A DNA stretch of 64,000 bases from an uncultured Lactobacillus sp. (GCA_937874185.1 CALNAK010000020.1:1-64000), one strand, 5' to 3'. Shown: positions 43,420 to 51,002, counted from the stretch's first letter. Notes: a model not told the origin generated them from the sequence alone. Numbers and translations are program-made.

Positions 43420-44391
43420 ATGCATATGAGTCAATTAATCTCAATCGTATTACCAGTTTTCAATGAAGAAGCTGGTATTCAGGCCACTATTGATACACTT
43501 TTGAATTATGTGGAACAGCAAGAAGAAAGTTATGAATTAGTTTTTGTTGACGACGGTTCGACGGATAAATCAGTTAAAATTATCAAAGGTGCGATTGCAC
43601 AACATAATAATATTAAACTAGTCGAATTTTCCAGAAATTTTGGTCATCAATTAGCAATTACTGCTGGCCTTCAATATACGAAGGGGGATGCAGTTGTAGT
43701 TATGGATGCTGATTTGCAAGATCCGCCTGAAGTAATTCCACAGATGATTGAAAAGTGGCATGAAGGATATAACATAGTTTATGGTAAGAGAATGCAACGT
43801 GATGGTGAGACGGTCTTTAAAAAATTCACTGCCAAAATGTTTTATCGTACATTTAAAAAATTAGCTACAATTGACATGCCACTTGATGTTGGTGACTTTC
43901 GTTTAATGGATCGAAAGGCTGTTCATCAATTATTACAACTACATGAACAGGATCCTTTCGTTCGTGGACAGGTAACCTGGATTGGTTTTAAACAGACTAG
44001 TGTTCCATATCATCGTCAGGAAAGAATTGCTGGCGAGACCAAATATCCACTTTCTAAAATGATTAAATTAGCATTAGATGGAGTGACCTCTTTTTCAACG
44101 AAACCATTACAATTCGTCAATGTTTTCTCCGTTGTTCCGTTCGTTAGTGGCGTATTCTATTTAGGATATTTGATTGCCAGTGGCAACGCTACACCTGCTT
44201 CAGTAGGTATCACAATTCTGTTATTTACGTTAGGATTATTGATGTTATCCATTGGTATTCTGGGAAGTTATCTAGGTAGAGTTTTGGACCAAGTTAACGA
44301 TCGTCTAAGGTATATTGTCAGTAAAACTGAAGGATTTGAAGAACGAAATAAAGGGATTCATGACTTTAGTGCAAGACAAATAAATAACTAA
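43420..44391 (+). CDS. Polyprenyl-phosphate glycosyltransferase, GT2 (YkcC/GtrB-like)
   Basis: 323 residues: a cytoplasmic GT-A domain (ISIVLPVFNEEAGI near 7, VFVDDGSTD near 40, DADLQDP near 96, with the metal-binding DxD) and two C-terminal membrane helices (FVNVFSVVPFVSGVFYLGYL and GITILLFTLGLLMLSIGILG regions, from about 230). It transfers a sugar from a nucleotide to undecaprenyl phosphate, producing the donor for the upstream YkcB-like enzyme. The start may be ATG 43420 or 43426, both behind AAAGGA. Terminator ~150 bases downstream. Confidence 0.92.
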   Translation: MHMSQLISIVLPVFNEEAGIQATIDTLLNYVEQQEESYELVFVDDGSTDKSVKIIKGAIAQHNNIKLVEFSRNFGHQLAITAGLQYTKGDAVVVMDADLQDPPEVIPQMIEKWHEGYNIVYGKRMQRDGETVFKKFTAKMFYRTFKKLATIDMPLDVGDFRLMDRKAVHQLLQLHEQDPFVRGQVTWIGFKQTSVPYHRQERIAGETKYPLSKMIKLALDGVTSFSTKPLQFVNVFSVVPFVSGVFYLGYLIASGNATPASVGITILLFTLGLLMLSIGILGSYLGRVLDQVNDRLRYIVSKTEGFEERNKGIHDFSARQINN

Positions 44392-44541
44392 ACTATATTA
44401 GAAAATGTCTTTTTTATTTAAAAAGTTACCACACTTTTTAATTTTCAAGTAATGTGTTAAAGTAATGGTAAATTTGATAAGTAGTTGTTTGATGGACAAC
44501 GATTTTATCAAATTGAACATGAACTATCCCATTCATAAAAA

Positions 44542-44580
44542 AGAAGTTGACGAACACCCAGTCGTCAGCTTCTTTTTTTT
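44542..44580 (+). terminator. Terminator of the glycosyltransferase operon
   Basis: Stem AGAAGTTGACG/CGTCAGCTTCT (one G-U pair) followed by a run of eight T residues. Confidence 0.88.
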
Positions 44581-44627
44581 TGAAAAAAATTAATTATTCA
44601 GTTGTATATATTTTGATTAGCAACAGA

Positions 44628-44681
44628 TATACAAAAAGATGTCAAAACTCATTTGCGTGAATTTTGACATCTTTTTGTATA
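44628..44681 (-). terminator. Terminator of guaC
   Basis: A long stem (ACAAAAAGATGTCAAAA with TTTTGACATCTTTTTGT) enclosing about 16 bases. The T-rich arm follows the guaC stop on the minus strand. Confidence 0.8.
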
Positions 44682-44683
44682 AA

Positions 44684-45661
44684 TTAGTAAACATCACCAT
44701 TATAGATAGAATTCTTAACGATTACATAATCGACTTTGCGAAGTGAGTTGAGGTCGTTACCACCAGCATAAGAAATGGATGATTGTAAATCTTGTTGCAT
44801 TTCTTTAAGAGTATCCATGATCTCACCCTTGTAAGGAACCAACATTCTTTTACCTTCAACGTTCTTGTATTCACCTTTTTGATATTGGGAAGCAGAACCG
44901 AAGTAGGCTTTGTATTTTTGACCATCTTTTTCGATAATTTTACCAGGTGATTCTTTGTGTCCGGCTAACATTGAACCAATCATAACCATGCTGGCACCAA
45001 AACGAATTGATTTGGCAATATCTCCATCGTTTCGAACGCCACCATCAGCAATAATAGGTTTGCTAGCAGCTTTAGCACACAATCTAATGGCAGCTAATTG
45101 CCAACCACCAGTACCGAAACCGGTCTTTAATTTTGTGATACAAACTTTACCAGGTCCAATTCCGACTTTAGTAGCATCAGCACCGGCATTTTCCAATTCA
45201 CGAACACCCTCAGGGGTACCAACGTTACCAGCAATTAAGAAAGAGGTAGGTAAGTTTTGTTTGATATATTTAATCATATTGATAACACGATCACTGTGGC
45301 CATGGGCAACATCGATTGTAATATAGTCAGGATTTAACTTCTCAGCTTTAAGTTGATCGATAAATCTAAATTCATCTTCCTTAATTCCGACACTAATAGA
45401 AGTAAAGAGATTTTTTTGATTCATTTTTTTTATGAAATCTATTCTTGTTTCAGGTTCAAAACGGTGCATTACGTAAAAATAATCGTTTTCAGCCAGTTTT
45501 TCAGCTAAATTTTCATCGATAATAGTCTGCATGTTAGCAGGAACTACTGGGATTTTGAATGTTTTTGGTCCGAATTTAATGCTTGTATCGCATTCTGAGC
45601 GACTGTCGACGATACATTTATTCGGTATTAGTTGGATATCTTCATAATCAAAAACTTGCAT
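44684..45661 (-). CDS. guaC: GMP reductase
   Basis: Deaminates GMP to IMP with NADPH, recycling guanine nucleotides. The IMPDH/GMPR barrel of 325 residues has the catalytic cysteine in GIGPGKVCITKLKTGFGTGG near residue 172 and the phosphate loop IADGGVRNDGDIAKSIRFGA near 203. There is no CBS domain, as expected for GuaC. ATG 45661 behind GGGGTG. Inverted CGAAC motifs in its leader suggest PurR control. Confidence 0.94.
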   Translation of the reverse strand: MQVFDYEDIQLIPNKCIVDSRSECDTSIKFGPKTFKIPVVPANMQTIIDENLAEKLAENDYFYVMHRFEPETRIDFIKKMNQKNLFTSISVGIKEDEFRFIDQLKAEKLNPDYITIDVAHGHSDRVINMIKYIKQNLPTSFLIAGNVGTPEGVRELENAGADATKVGIGPGKVCITKLKTGFGTGGWQLAAIRLCAKAASKPIIADGGVRNDGDIAKSIRFGASMVMIGSMLAGHKESPGKIIEKDGQKYKAYFGSASQYQKGEYKNVEGKRMLVPYKGEIMDTLKEMQQDLQSSISYAGGNDLNSLRKVDYVIVKNSIYNGDVY

Positions 45662-45679
45662 TTAATATACACCCCATTA

Positions 45680-45720
45680 ATTACGAACAATTATTATTTT
45701 TATATTTGATTTCGTTCGTA
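45680..45720 (-). promoter_or_regulatory. Candidate PurR boxes upstream of guaC
   Basis: TTACGAACAAT (CGAAC at 45684-45688) and, inverted, ATTTCGTTCGTAT (GTTCG at 45714-45718) face each other across 25 bases, like the paired PurBox (core CCGAAC in inverted orientation). The core here is ACGAAC rather than CCGAAC, so the call is tentative. Confidence 0.5.
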
Positions 45721-45853
45721 TCTATAATTTAACTGGAAATGAGTAATAAGTCAAATTTAAATTTCGGATAATATTACTGAATGTGATAAAATTTTGTTAT
45801 ACAATAAAATTTGTATTTAAAATTCAGTTCTTTGCAAGATGAATGGCAAAAAT

Positions 45854-45882
45854 TTGACACTGGTACACGTAATTGGTATTAT
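45854..45882 (+). promoter_or_regulatory. Promoter of glnA
   Basis: TTGACA (45854-45859), 17-base spacer, TATTAT (45877-45882): a near-consensus promoter. The leader to the GTG start is about 80 bases. No convincing GlnR site (TGTnAn7TnACA) was found nearby. Confidence 0.75.
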
Positions 45883-45967
45883 CGTCGTATTATTAATGGA
45901 ACGGTATATTAATAACGTTTATTAGGCACCTTCAAAAAATTGGTATATACAATAGGAGTGGTTAAAA

Positions 45968-47296
45968 GTGCAACAGTATACTGCAGAAGATATTACAAAA
46001 ATGGCTAGTGATGAAAATGTTGAGTTTATCTGTCTAATGTTTACAGATATCAACGGTATCATCAAGAACGTTGAAGTTCCCGTATCTCAAATGGATAAGG
46101 TGTTAGCTAATAAGATTACTTTCGATGGTTCATCAATTGATGGATTCACTCGTATCGAAGAAAGTGATATGTTATTACATCCTGATCTATCAACATGGTT
46201 GATTTTCCCTTGGGGAGAAGAACATGGAAAGGTTGCTCGTTTGATCTGTGATATTTACAGAACAGATGGCACACCATTTGAAGGAGATCCACGTGTTAAT
46301 CTAAAGAGAATCATCAAAAAAATGCACGACATGGGTTATACACACTTCAACATTGGACCAGAACCAGAATTCTTCTTATTTAATACAGATGAACATGGTA
46401 ATCCAACATTACATTTAAATGATGATGGAAGTTACTTTGATTTCTCACCAGTTGATTTAGGTGTTAACGTCCGTAAGGATATCGTTTTAGGACTTGAAAA
46501 GATGGGCTTTGAAGTTGAAGCCAGTCACCATGAAGTTGCTCCAGGACAACAAGAAATTGATTTCAAGTATCAAGATGCTTTAGCTGCTGCTGATAGTATC
46601 GAAACATTTAAATTAGTTGTTAAGACTATTGCTAAGGAAAATGGTTTATATGCTACATTTATGCCAAAACCTATGCAAGGTATTAATGGTTCAGGTATGC
46701 ATATCAATATGTCACTATTTGATGGAGATACAAATATCTTTGATGACGCTGATGACATGTTATCAGATACAGCTAAACAATTTATGAGTGGTCTTTTGAA
46801 ACATGCTCGTGCCTTGACAGCTGTTAATAATCCAACCGTTAACTCATACAAACGTTTGGTACCTGGCTTTGAAGCTCCAACTTACATTGCTTGGTCAAGT
46901 AAGAACCGTTCACCATTGATTCGTGTACCTGCTGCTAGTGGCAAGTCAAAACGTATCGAAATGAGAAGTGTTGATCCAACAACTAACCCATACTTGGCAA
47001 TTGCATGTATTCTCGATGCTGGACTTGATGGTATTTCAAGTAATTATGACTTGATGCCAGAAGTTAAAGACAATATTTACGAGATGTCTGAAGACAAGCG
47101 TCGTGAAGAAGGAATTATTGATCTACCATCAACTTTACACAACTCCTTGAAAGCACTACGTAAAGATGAGTATGTTCAACAATCACTTGGTAAAGGTTTA
47201 ACAAATAGTTTCTTTGCCGCAAAGAATGCTGAATGGGCAAGATATCAACAAACAGTTTCCCAATGGGAACGCGATACTTATATGTCACAATATTAA
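45968..47296 (+). CDS. glnA: Glutamine synthetase, type I
   Basis: Ligates ammonia to glutamate. 442 residues, the GSI-alpha length. Visible are FDGSSIDGF near 55, NIGPEPEFFLF near 124 (metal-binding glutamates), GINGSGMHINMS near 235 (ATP-site histidine) and SKRIEMRSVDPTTNPYLA near 325. The start is GTG 45968 behind AGGAG. No glnR gene lies upstream as in many Firmicutes, although a MerR-family gene lies downstream. The stop is followed by structured repeat C. Confidence 0.96.
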   Translation: MQQYTAEDITKMASDENVEFICLMFTDINGIIKNVEVPVSQMDKVLANKITFDGSSIDGFTRIEESDMLLHPDLSTWLIFPWGEEHGKVARLICDIYRTDGTPFEGDPRVNLKRIIKKMHDMGYTHFNIGPEPEFFLFNTDEHGNPTLHLNDDGSYFDFSPVDLGVNVRKDIVLGLEKMGFEVEASHHEVAPGQQEIDFKYQDALAAADSIETFKLVVKTIAKENGLYATFMPKPMQGINGSGMHINMSLFDGDTNIFDDADDMLSDTAKQFMSGLLKHARALTAVNNPTVNSYKRLVPGFEAPTYIAWSSKNRSPLIRVPAASGKSKRIEMRSVDPTTNPYLAIACILDAGLDGISSNYDLMPEVKDNIYEMSEDKRREEGIIDLPSTLHNSLKALRKDEYVQQSLGKGLTNSFFAAKNAEWARYQQTVSQWERDTYMSQY

Positions 47297-47302
47297 TTTT
47301 TT

Positions 47303-47424
47303 AGAGAGCATAGCAACACGTTTAGCTCGTGAGGATTAGCAGGGATTAATAAATTATGCACGGGTTTATGTGCATGGTTTGTGAATTCAGGTTAACCGGA
47401 GGGAGCTGTGTTGTGTAGCTCATT
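47303..47424 (+). repeat. Structured 3'-UTR repeat, copy C (after glnA)
   Basis: Begins AGAGAGCATAGCAACACG seven bases after the glnA stop. GCAACAC (47313-47319) pairs with GTGTTGT (47408-47414); an inner hairpin ATGCAC/GTGCAT spans 47356-47375. By eye it is nearly identical to copy D across TTAGCTCGTGAGGATTAGCA and TTTGTGAATTCAGG. It ends TTGTGTAGCTCATTT. A separate terminator follows. Confidence 0.78.
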
Positions 47425-47458
47425 TAAAAATAAATTACATAAATCTAAAACTTAACAA

Positions 47459-47502
47459 TAAAACACCTTCAATTTGTACTTCAGAATTGGAGGTGTTTTA
47501 CT
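47459..47502 (+). terminator. Terminator after glnA
   Basis: Stem AAAACACCTTCAATT/AATTGGAGGTGTTTT (one G-U pair) with a 10-base loop; T residues are short on the far side. Confidence 0.75.
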
Positions 47503-47637
47503 ATCAAATTGAAAATTAAATGTTTATGACGTAAGTCATCTTTTTATATTGTATATTCAAAAAATTATTAAATAATAAAACCAACAGGTATACTTAAATT
47601 ATTAATCAAACAAGATAAAGAGAAGAGGAGTCCCAAT

Positions 47638-48075
47638 ATGGCTTATTCAATTGGACAAGTGGCAGAAAAAACTGGCCTCTCTAGCTATACTTTAAGATAT
47701 TACGATAAAGAGGGGCTTATGCCATTTATTCATCGTGGCAATGGTGGTCGACGTGAGTTTACAGAAAATGATATGGACTTTGTTGATTTAATTACATGTT
47801 TGAAACAAACAGGGATGTCGTTGAAAGAAATTCGTAACTTCGTCAATATGTCGATGGAAGGTAATATTACTTTAGAGCAAAGACTAGATATGTTTAAGCA
47901 TCAACGAGATGAAGTAATGAAACAAATTGCCCAGTCCCAAAGGTATTTGGAAAAATTAGATCATAAAGTTAAGTATTTTGAAGCGGCCTGTGCTAATGGA
48001 TCTGAAGACGGATTAGAGAATTTTTGTGATACGTTGGAAGCCACTTCAAAAGTTAATCAATCACGAAATAACTAA
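47638..48075 (+). CDS. MerR-family transcriptional regulator
   Basis: 145 residues. The N-terminal winged helix SIGQVAEKTGLSSYTLRYYDKEGLMPF is the MerR DNA-binding unit (shown in part), followed by GRREFTENDMDFVDLITCLKQTGMSLKEI and a dimerisation coiled coil (about 80-118). One cysteine near 63 and one near 118 recall the AdhR/aldehyde-sensing subgroup, but ligand and target are unknown. No obvious target gene is adjacent; it may regulate itself. ATG 47638 behind AGAGGAG. Confidence 0.88.
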   Translation: MAYSIGQVAEKTGLSSYTLRYYDKEGLMPFIHRGNGGRREFTENDMDFVDLITCLKQTGMSLKEIRNFVNMSMEGNITLEQRLDMFKHQRDEVMKQIAQSQRYLEKLDHKVKYFEAACANGSEDGLENFCDTLEATSKVNQSRNN

Positions 48076-48174
48076 TTATTTATTTACATGTTTTTTTCTG
48101 GAAATGGTTTTTTTTTAATGTTAGTATTTAGCGTAATCAAATTTCTGATTACTGCTTTCCCCCCAGAGAGCAGA

Positions 48175-48207
48175 AAGGACCCCAGCGTATGCTGAGGTCC
48201 TTTTTTT
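48175..48207 (+). terminator. Terminator after the MerR gene
   Basis: Stem AAGGACCCCAGC/GCTGAGGTCCTT (one mispair) with loop GTAT, followed by seven T residues. Confidence 0.85.
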
Positions 48208-48209
48208 AG

Positions 48210-48491
48210 TTATTCTCTTGTTACACTCAAAATAGCGGTAGTCTTTAGTGAATTATGACTGTCTTTCCCAATCGTAATCCAATCGGCTGCACTGATTAAA
48301 CCTTCAAGTTTGTTTTCTTCATCATCCTCGTTAGTTTTACCATCTTCAAAGCCACCCTTGAAAATAGAATCAAGGTAATAGTTGTCGTCATTACTTGCAA
48401 TCATTGATGATTGATACTTCCAAGCAATTAAATAAGTATCTTCATTTACTTGAATACTTCTACCATTTATTAAATTTATTTTCAAAGCCAT
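48210..48491 (-). CDS. Uncharacterised 93-residue protein
   Basis: Starts at ATG 48491 behind a strong AAGGAGGCGG. The sequence has short beta-like stretches (INLINGRSIQVNEDTYLIAW) and an acidic loop (DGKTNEDDEENKLEG), ending with AILSVTRE. No signal peptide or membrane segment. No known family recognised. It converges on the MerR gene. Confidence 0.65.
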   Translation of the reverse strand: MALKINLINGRSIQVNEDTYLIAWKYQSSMIASNDDNYYLDSIFKGGFEDGKTNEDDEENKLEGLISAADWITIGKDSHNSLKTTAILSVTRE

Positions 48492-48628
48492 GAAACCGCC
48501 TCCTTGCCTTTAATTATAGCAAACTTGGTATCTAAAAATTAAAGAATCTTTATTATTTAAACTTATTTTCTTGTAAGTCACTTAAATAATCAAAAAGTAG
48601 GGTAGATGTAGTATAACTGTTTTTCAGA

Positions 48629-48672
48629 TAATATAAAAAAGAACCTCAATTCAGAGTACGAATTGAGATCCT
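48629..48672 (-). terminator. Second leftward terminator in the 48.5-48.8 kb gap
   Basis: Minus-strand stem TCTCAATTC/GAATTGAGG followed by TTCTTTTTT. It has no annotated gene directly ahead of it; the next leftward gene has its own terminator at 48744. Confidence 0.65.
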
Positions 48673-48743
48673 TATGGATTATGTGGCTAAAGTTATGAAT
48701 TTCTTTATATTACAAGTTTAAGAACGTTTTGAACTTATTTCTA

Positions 48744-48782
48744 AAACGAACGGAACAGACCAATCTCTGGTCCATTCCGTTC
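48744..48782 (-). terminator. Terminator of the 51-residue membrane-protein gene
   Basis: Stem AACGGAATGGACCA/TGGTCTGTTCCGTT (one mispair) with a short loop, then GTTTT on the minus strand. Confidence 0.7.
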
Positions 48783-48788
48783 TTTAAG

Positions 48789-48944
48789 TTATAGACTTAT
48801 GATAATTAAAAAAATTGCAAAAAAGATAATATCCAGAATGGCCGACCATTCGTACCATTTATCTGGTTTCTTAAAGGTTATTGTATTTTGCCCTCGTTTA
48901 CGAGGGTTCCACGACGGATATTCTTTTTTGGACATAATTTTCAT
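48789..48944 (-). CDS. Small membrane protein, 51 residues
   Basis: MKIMSKKEYPSWNPRKRGQ, a basic N-terminus, then a C-terminal membrane helix (SAILDIIFFAIFLIIISL). ATG 48944 follows AAGGAG; the longer frame to 49004 lacks a site. A tail-anchored topology is likely. No known family recognised. Confidence 0.6.
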   Translation of the reverse strand: MKIMSKKEYPSWNPRKRGQNTITFKKPDKWYEWSAILDIIFFAIFLIIISL

Positions 48945-49129
48945 TTTGCATCTTCTCCTTATTATCTTAAAAACATTATAGCTAGTGTAAGTGAATTTTA
49001 CCACCGAAAAATATTAAATCAATAAAAATAGCCAAAGAATGAAAAGGTTTACATTTTATAAATGTAGTAATATAATTGTACTTATCCGTTGATGAAAAGA
49101 AATGAAAAATAAATTTTGGAGGTAGACAA

Positions 49130-49249
49130 ATGGAATATCGTGTACAGTTAAACACGGATTCTCAATTGTTTACTGTTGTTGATAAAAACACTAATGTTTT
49201 TGCAAATGGTAAAACAATTCAAGAAGCTGTAAGTAAACTTAAAAAATAA
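49130..49249 (+). CDS. Very small 39-residue protein
   Basis: Reads MEYRVQLNTDSQLFTVVDK...ANGKTIQEAVSKLKK. ATG 49130 follows TTGGAGG at a good distance, and a terminator follows 6 bases after the stop, so it forms a complete small transcription unit. The beta-beta-helix pattern resembles the N-terminal part of HicB-like folds, but no toxin partner is adjacent. Function unknown. Confidence 0.7.
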   Translation: MEYRVQLNTDSQLFTVVDKNTNVFANGKTIQEAVSKLKK

Positions 49250-49255
49250 AACGTA

Positions 49256-49297
49256 TTAGCCACGCAGGTCACATGGACTTGAGTGGCTATTATTTTG
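49256..49297 (+). terminator. Terminator after the 39-residue gene
   Basis: Stem TTAGCCAC/GTGGCTA with an inner imperfect stem, followed by TTATTTT. Confidence 0.7.
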
Positions 49298-49322
49298 ACC
49301 ATTATTAGTTATGAAAATATAA

Positions 49323-49341
49323 ATACAACACACTGTTGTAT
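49323..49341 (+). promoter_or_regulatory. Palindromic operator upstream of the TetR gene
   Basis: ATACAACACACTGTTGTAT is a perfect 8-3-8 inverted repeat about 80 bases before the TetR start codon. Its form fits a TetR-family dimer site, so autorepression is likely. Confidence 0.65.
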
Positions 49342-49418
49342 ATTTGATCTAATTATCGGACAATTAAAAACGGTACTTAAATGACAACTGGATGAAATTG
49401 TTTGTGTGGGAGGCTTTC

Positions 49419-49970
49419 ATGGCTGAAATAGATCAAAAGATTCGTAATGCATTATTACATTTGATGAGAAGAAAACGTTTTGAAAATATCACTATGAAGG
49501 AAATTGCTCTTGAAAGTGGTGTTAATCGATCCACTGTTTATCGACACTATATTGATAAATTTGAAATTATGAATTTGATTGAAGACAACATCCTTCATGA
49601 GTTTGCTGATGCAGAATCTTTGGATACTTCAAATAATTTTGTTTCTGAAAGCAGTATCTTAATCATGTTAAAAGCCATTGATGAGCGACGAGGGATAATT
49701 AGACTACTTCTCAGTGAAAATGGTGATGCACGTTTCAAAGAACGTCTAAGCCGCTTTTTGACGACTCAGGGCCTACATAGAATTGATGTAGCGGCTGATC
49801 GTGGTGTTCTGGATATAAGGCAAAAAGAATTATTAGTTCAGTATATTTCTTCAGCTATATTGGGACTAGTGGGGTATTGGGCGGAACATCCAGAAATGGG
49901 TGTCGAGGAATTGGATACTCTGTTTGAAAAATTATTTAGAAGTGGAATCAACAGTTTCTTAGCACATTAA
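49419..49970 (+). CDS. TetR-family transcriptional regulator
   Basis: 183 residues. The N-terminal helix-turn-helix ITMKEIALESGVNRSTVYRHYIDKFEIM (near 25-50, shown in part) is typical of the AcrR/DhaS-like group; the C-terminal half is a helical ligand-binding domain. The start is ATG 49419 behind GGGAGG. No neighbouring efflux gene is seen; the target may be itself or elsewhere. Confidence 0.9.
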   Translation: MAEIDQKIRNALLHLMRRKRFENITMKEIALESGVNRSTVYRHYIDKFEIMNLIEDNILHEFADAESLDTSNNFVSESSILIMLKAIDERRGIIRLLLSENGDARFKERLSRFLTTQGLHRIDVAADRGVLDIRQKELLVQYISSAILGLVGYWAEHPEMGVEELDTLFEKLFRSGINSFLAH

Positions 49971-50017
49971 ATGGGCTTGTGATGAACTGACAATTTTTAC
50001 ATTTGAATTTTTGCAAT

Positions 50018-50047
50018 AAAAAAATCGTTAGTCGAATGACTAACGAT
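50018..50047 (-). terminator. Terminator of tRNA-Gly
   Basis: Minus-strand stem ATCGTTAGTC/GACTAACGAT with loop ATTC, followed by seven T residues. Confidence 0.85.
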
Positions 50048-50098
50048 AATCGGATCATGTATTCCTACATGAATATAAATTTAACTGTGATGCTTTAA

Positions 50099-50169
50099 AG
50101 CGAACTACGAGAATCGAACTCGCGACACTAGCTTGGGAAGCTCGTATTTTACCATTAGACTAAGTTCGC
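50099..50169 (-). tRNA. tRNA-Gly (CCC)
   Basis: Acceptor stem GCGAACT/AGTTCGC, D-loop AATGGTA, T-loop GTTCGAT and discriminator T. The anticodon loop TTCCCAA gives anticodon CCC. The anticodon stem CGAGC/GCTAG has one G-A mismatch. CCC is the less common glycine anticodon in low-GC Firmicutes. Confidence 0.85.
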
Positions 50170-50335
50170 ATTTAAGTTAATATCTTAATTATACAACATT
50201 TTAATTTAAAAAGATAAAGTTTATTTAAGATTACCTTTTAAACTTACAATATAAATTGATTTTTAGTTTTCATTACCATAGAATCAAAGTGACGATAGAT
50301 TTATATCAATAGATTTTATCAAGGAGAAGATTATT

Positions 50336-50812
50336 ATGAAAAAAACATTGGTTACTTTAATGGCAGCCGTTTCATTAATGGGTGGTTTTGCCGCAGTAGC
50401 TACTGGTTGTTCAAAAACGAGCACTCAACAAGTAGAACAACATTCTGCTAAGAAGATTACAAAGGACGAAATTAAGGGTCATGATTACGTTGGTGTAAGC
50501 GATGACAATAAAGACGAATATATAACCTTCTTTACTGGTAAAGACAAAAAGACTGTACAATTTGTACGTGTAAGCAAAAATGGTTCAAAAAAGGTTATTA
50601 CTGACTTTAAGAAAGCTAAGATTGTTCTTAACAAGAAAGACGCTAAGAAATTCAAGATTGATGGTTTCAGAATTATCAAGGAACCTGATTTTGACTGGAA
50701 CTTTGTTAAAGTAGGTAAGACAACAATTAAGACTTCTGACGGTAAGAGATGGAAGTTATATAATGGAACTCACAAACAAGCAGTTAAAGCCGCTGAAAAG
50801 AACGGAAAATAG
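50336..50812 (+). CDS. Putative small lipoprotein
   Basis: 158 residues with a lipoprotein signal: MKKTLVTLMAAVSLMGG followed by FAAVATGC, Cys25 being the lipidated residue. The mature part is Lys-rich with beta-strand patterns (VQFVRVSKNGSKKVITDF, FVKVGKTTIKTSDGKRWKLY). No enzyme motif. ATG 50336 behind AAGGAG. The stop runs directly into repeat D. Confidence 0.8.
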   Translation: MKKTLVTLMAAVSLMGGFAAVATGCSKTSTQQVEQHSAKKITKDEIKGHDYVGVSDDNKDEYITFFTGKDKKTVQFVRVSKNGSKKVITDFKKAKIVLNKKDAKKFKIDGFRIIKEPDFDWNFVKVGKTTIKTSDGKRWKLYNGTHKQAVKAAEKNGK

Positions 50813-50815
50813 AGA

Positions 50816-50945
50816 TCAGAGAGTGAAACAACACGGTTAGCTCGTGAGGATTAGCAAGAATTTATGAATTATGCACGTTCTTTGTGCATGATTTGTGAAT
50901 TCAGGCTAACCGGAAGGAGTTGTGTTGCATAGCTTGTTTCAGATT
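50816..50945 (+). repeat. Structured 3'-UTR repeat, copy D (after the lipoprotein gene)
   Basis: Follows the lipoprotein stop by a few bases (AGAGAGTGAAACAACACGG). CGGTTAGC (50834-50841) pairs with GCTAACCG (50905-50912), CAACAC (50829-50834) with GTGTTG (50922-50927), and alternatively TGAAACAA (50824-50831) with TTGTTTCA (50934-50941). The inner hairpin ATGCAC/GTGCAT is shared with copy C. Confidence 0.78.
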
Positions 50946-50986
50946 AGAGAGCGGGGCAAGGTAGTTACCCCTTGTGTAGCTCATTT
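50946..50986 (+). repeat. Miniature copy of the 3'-UTR repeat
   Basis: AGAGAGCGGGGCAAGG joined to TTGTGTAGCTCATTT: the 5' signature of copy A and the 3' end of copy C, with the inner hairpins missing. CAAGG/CCTTG (or GGGG/CCCC) can form a short hairpin. It abuts copy D. Confidence 0.6.
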
Positions 50987-51002
50987 CAAATCAAACCTAA
51001 AA

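Noticed and set aside
45839..45925. 28-codon hydrophobic frame upstream of glnA (starts MNGKNLTLVHV)
   Set aside because: No Shine-Dalgarno sequence, and it spans the strong glnA promoter (TTGACA-17-TATTAT), so its mRNA start codon would not be transcribed from that promoter.
45800..45967. GlnR operator for glnA
   Set aside because: No TGTnA-7-TnACA site was found by eye; a GTATATAC palindrome at 45943-45950 is not of that type and lies downstream of the promoter.
48799..48981. 60-codon plus-strand frame opposite the 51-residue membrane-protein gene
   Set aside because: The minus-strand frame has a strong AAGGAG start and sensible topology; the plus-strand frame has no ribosome site.
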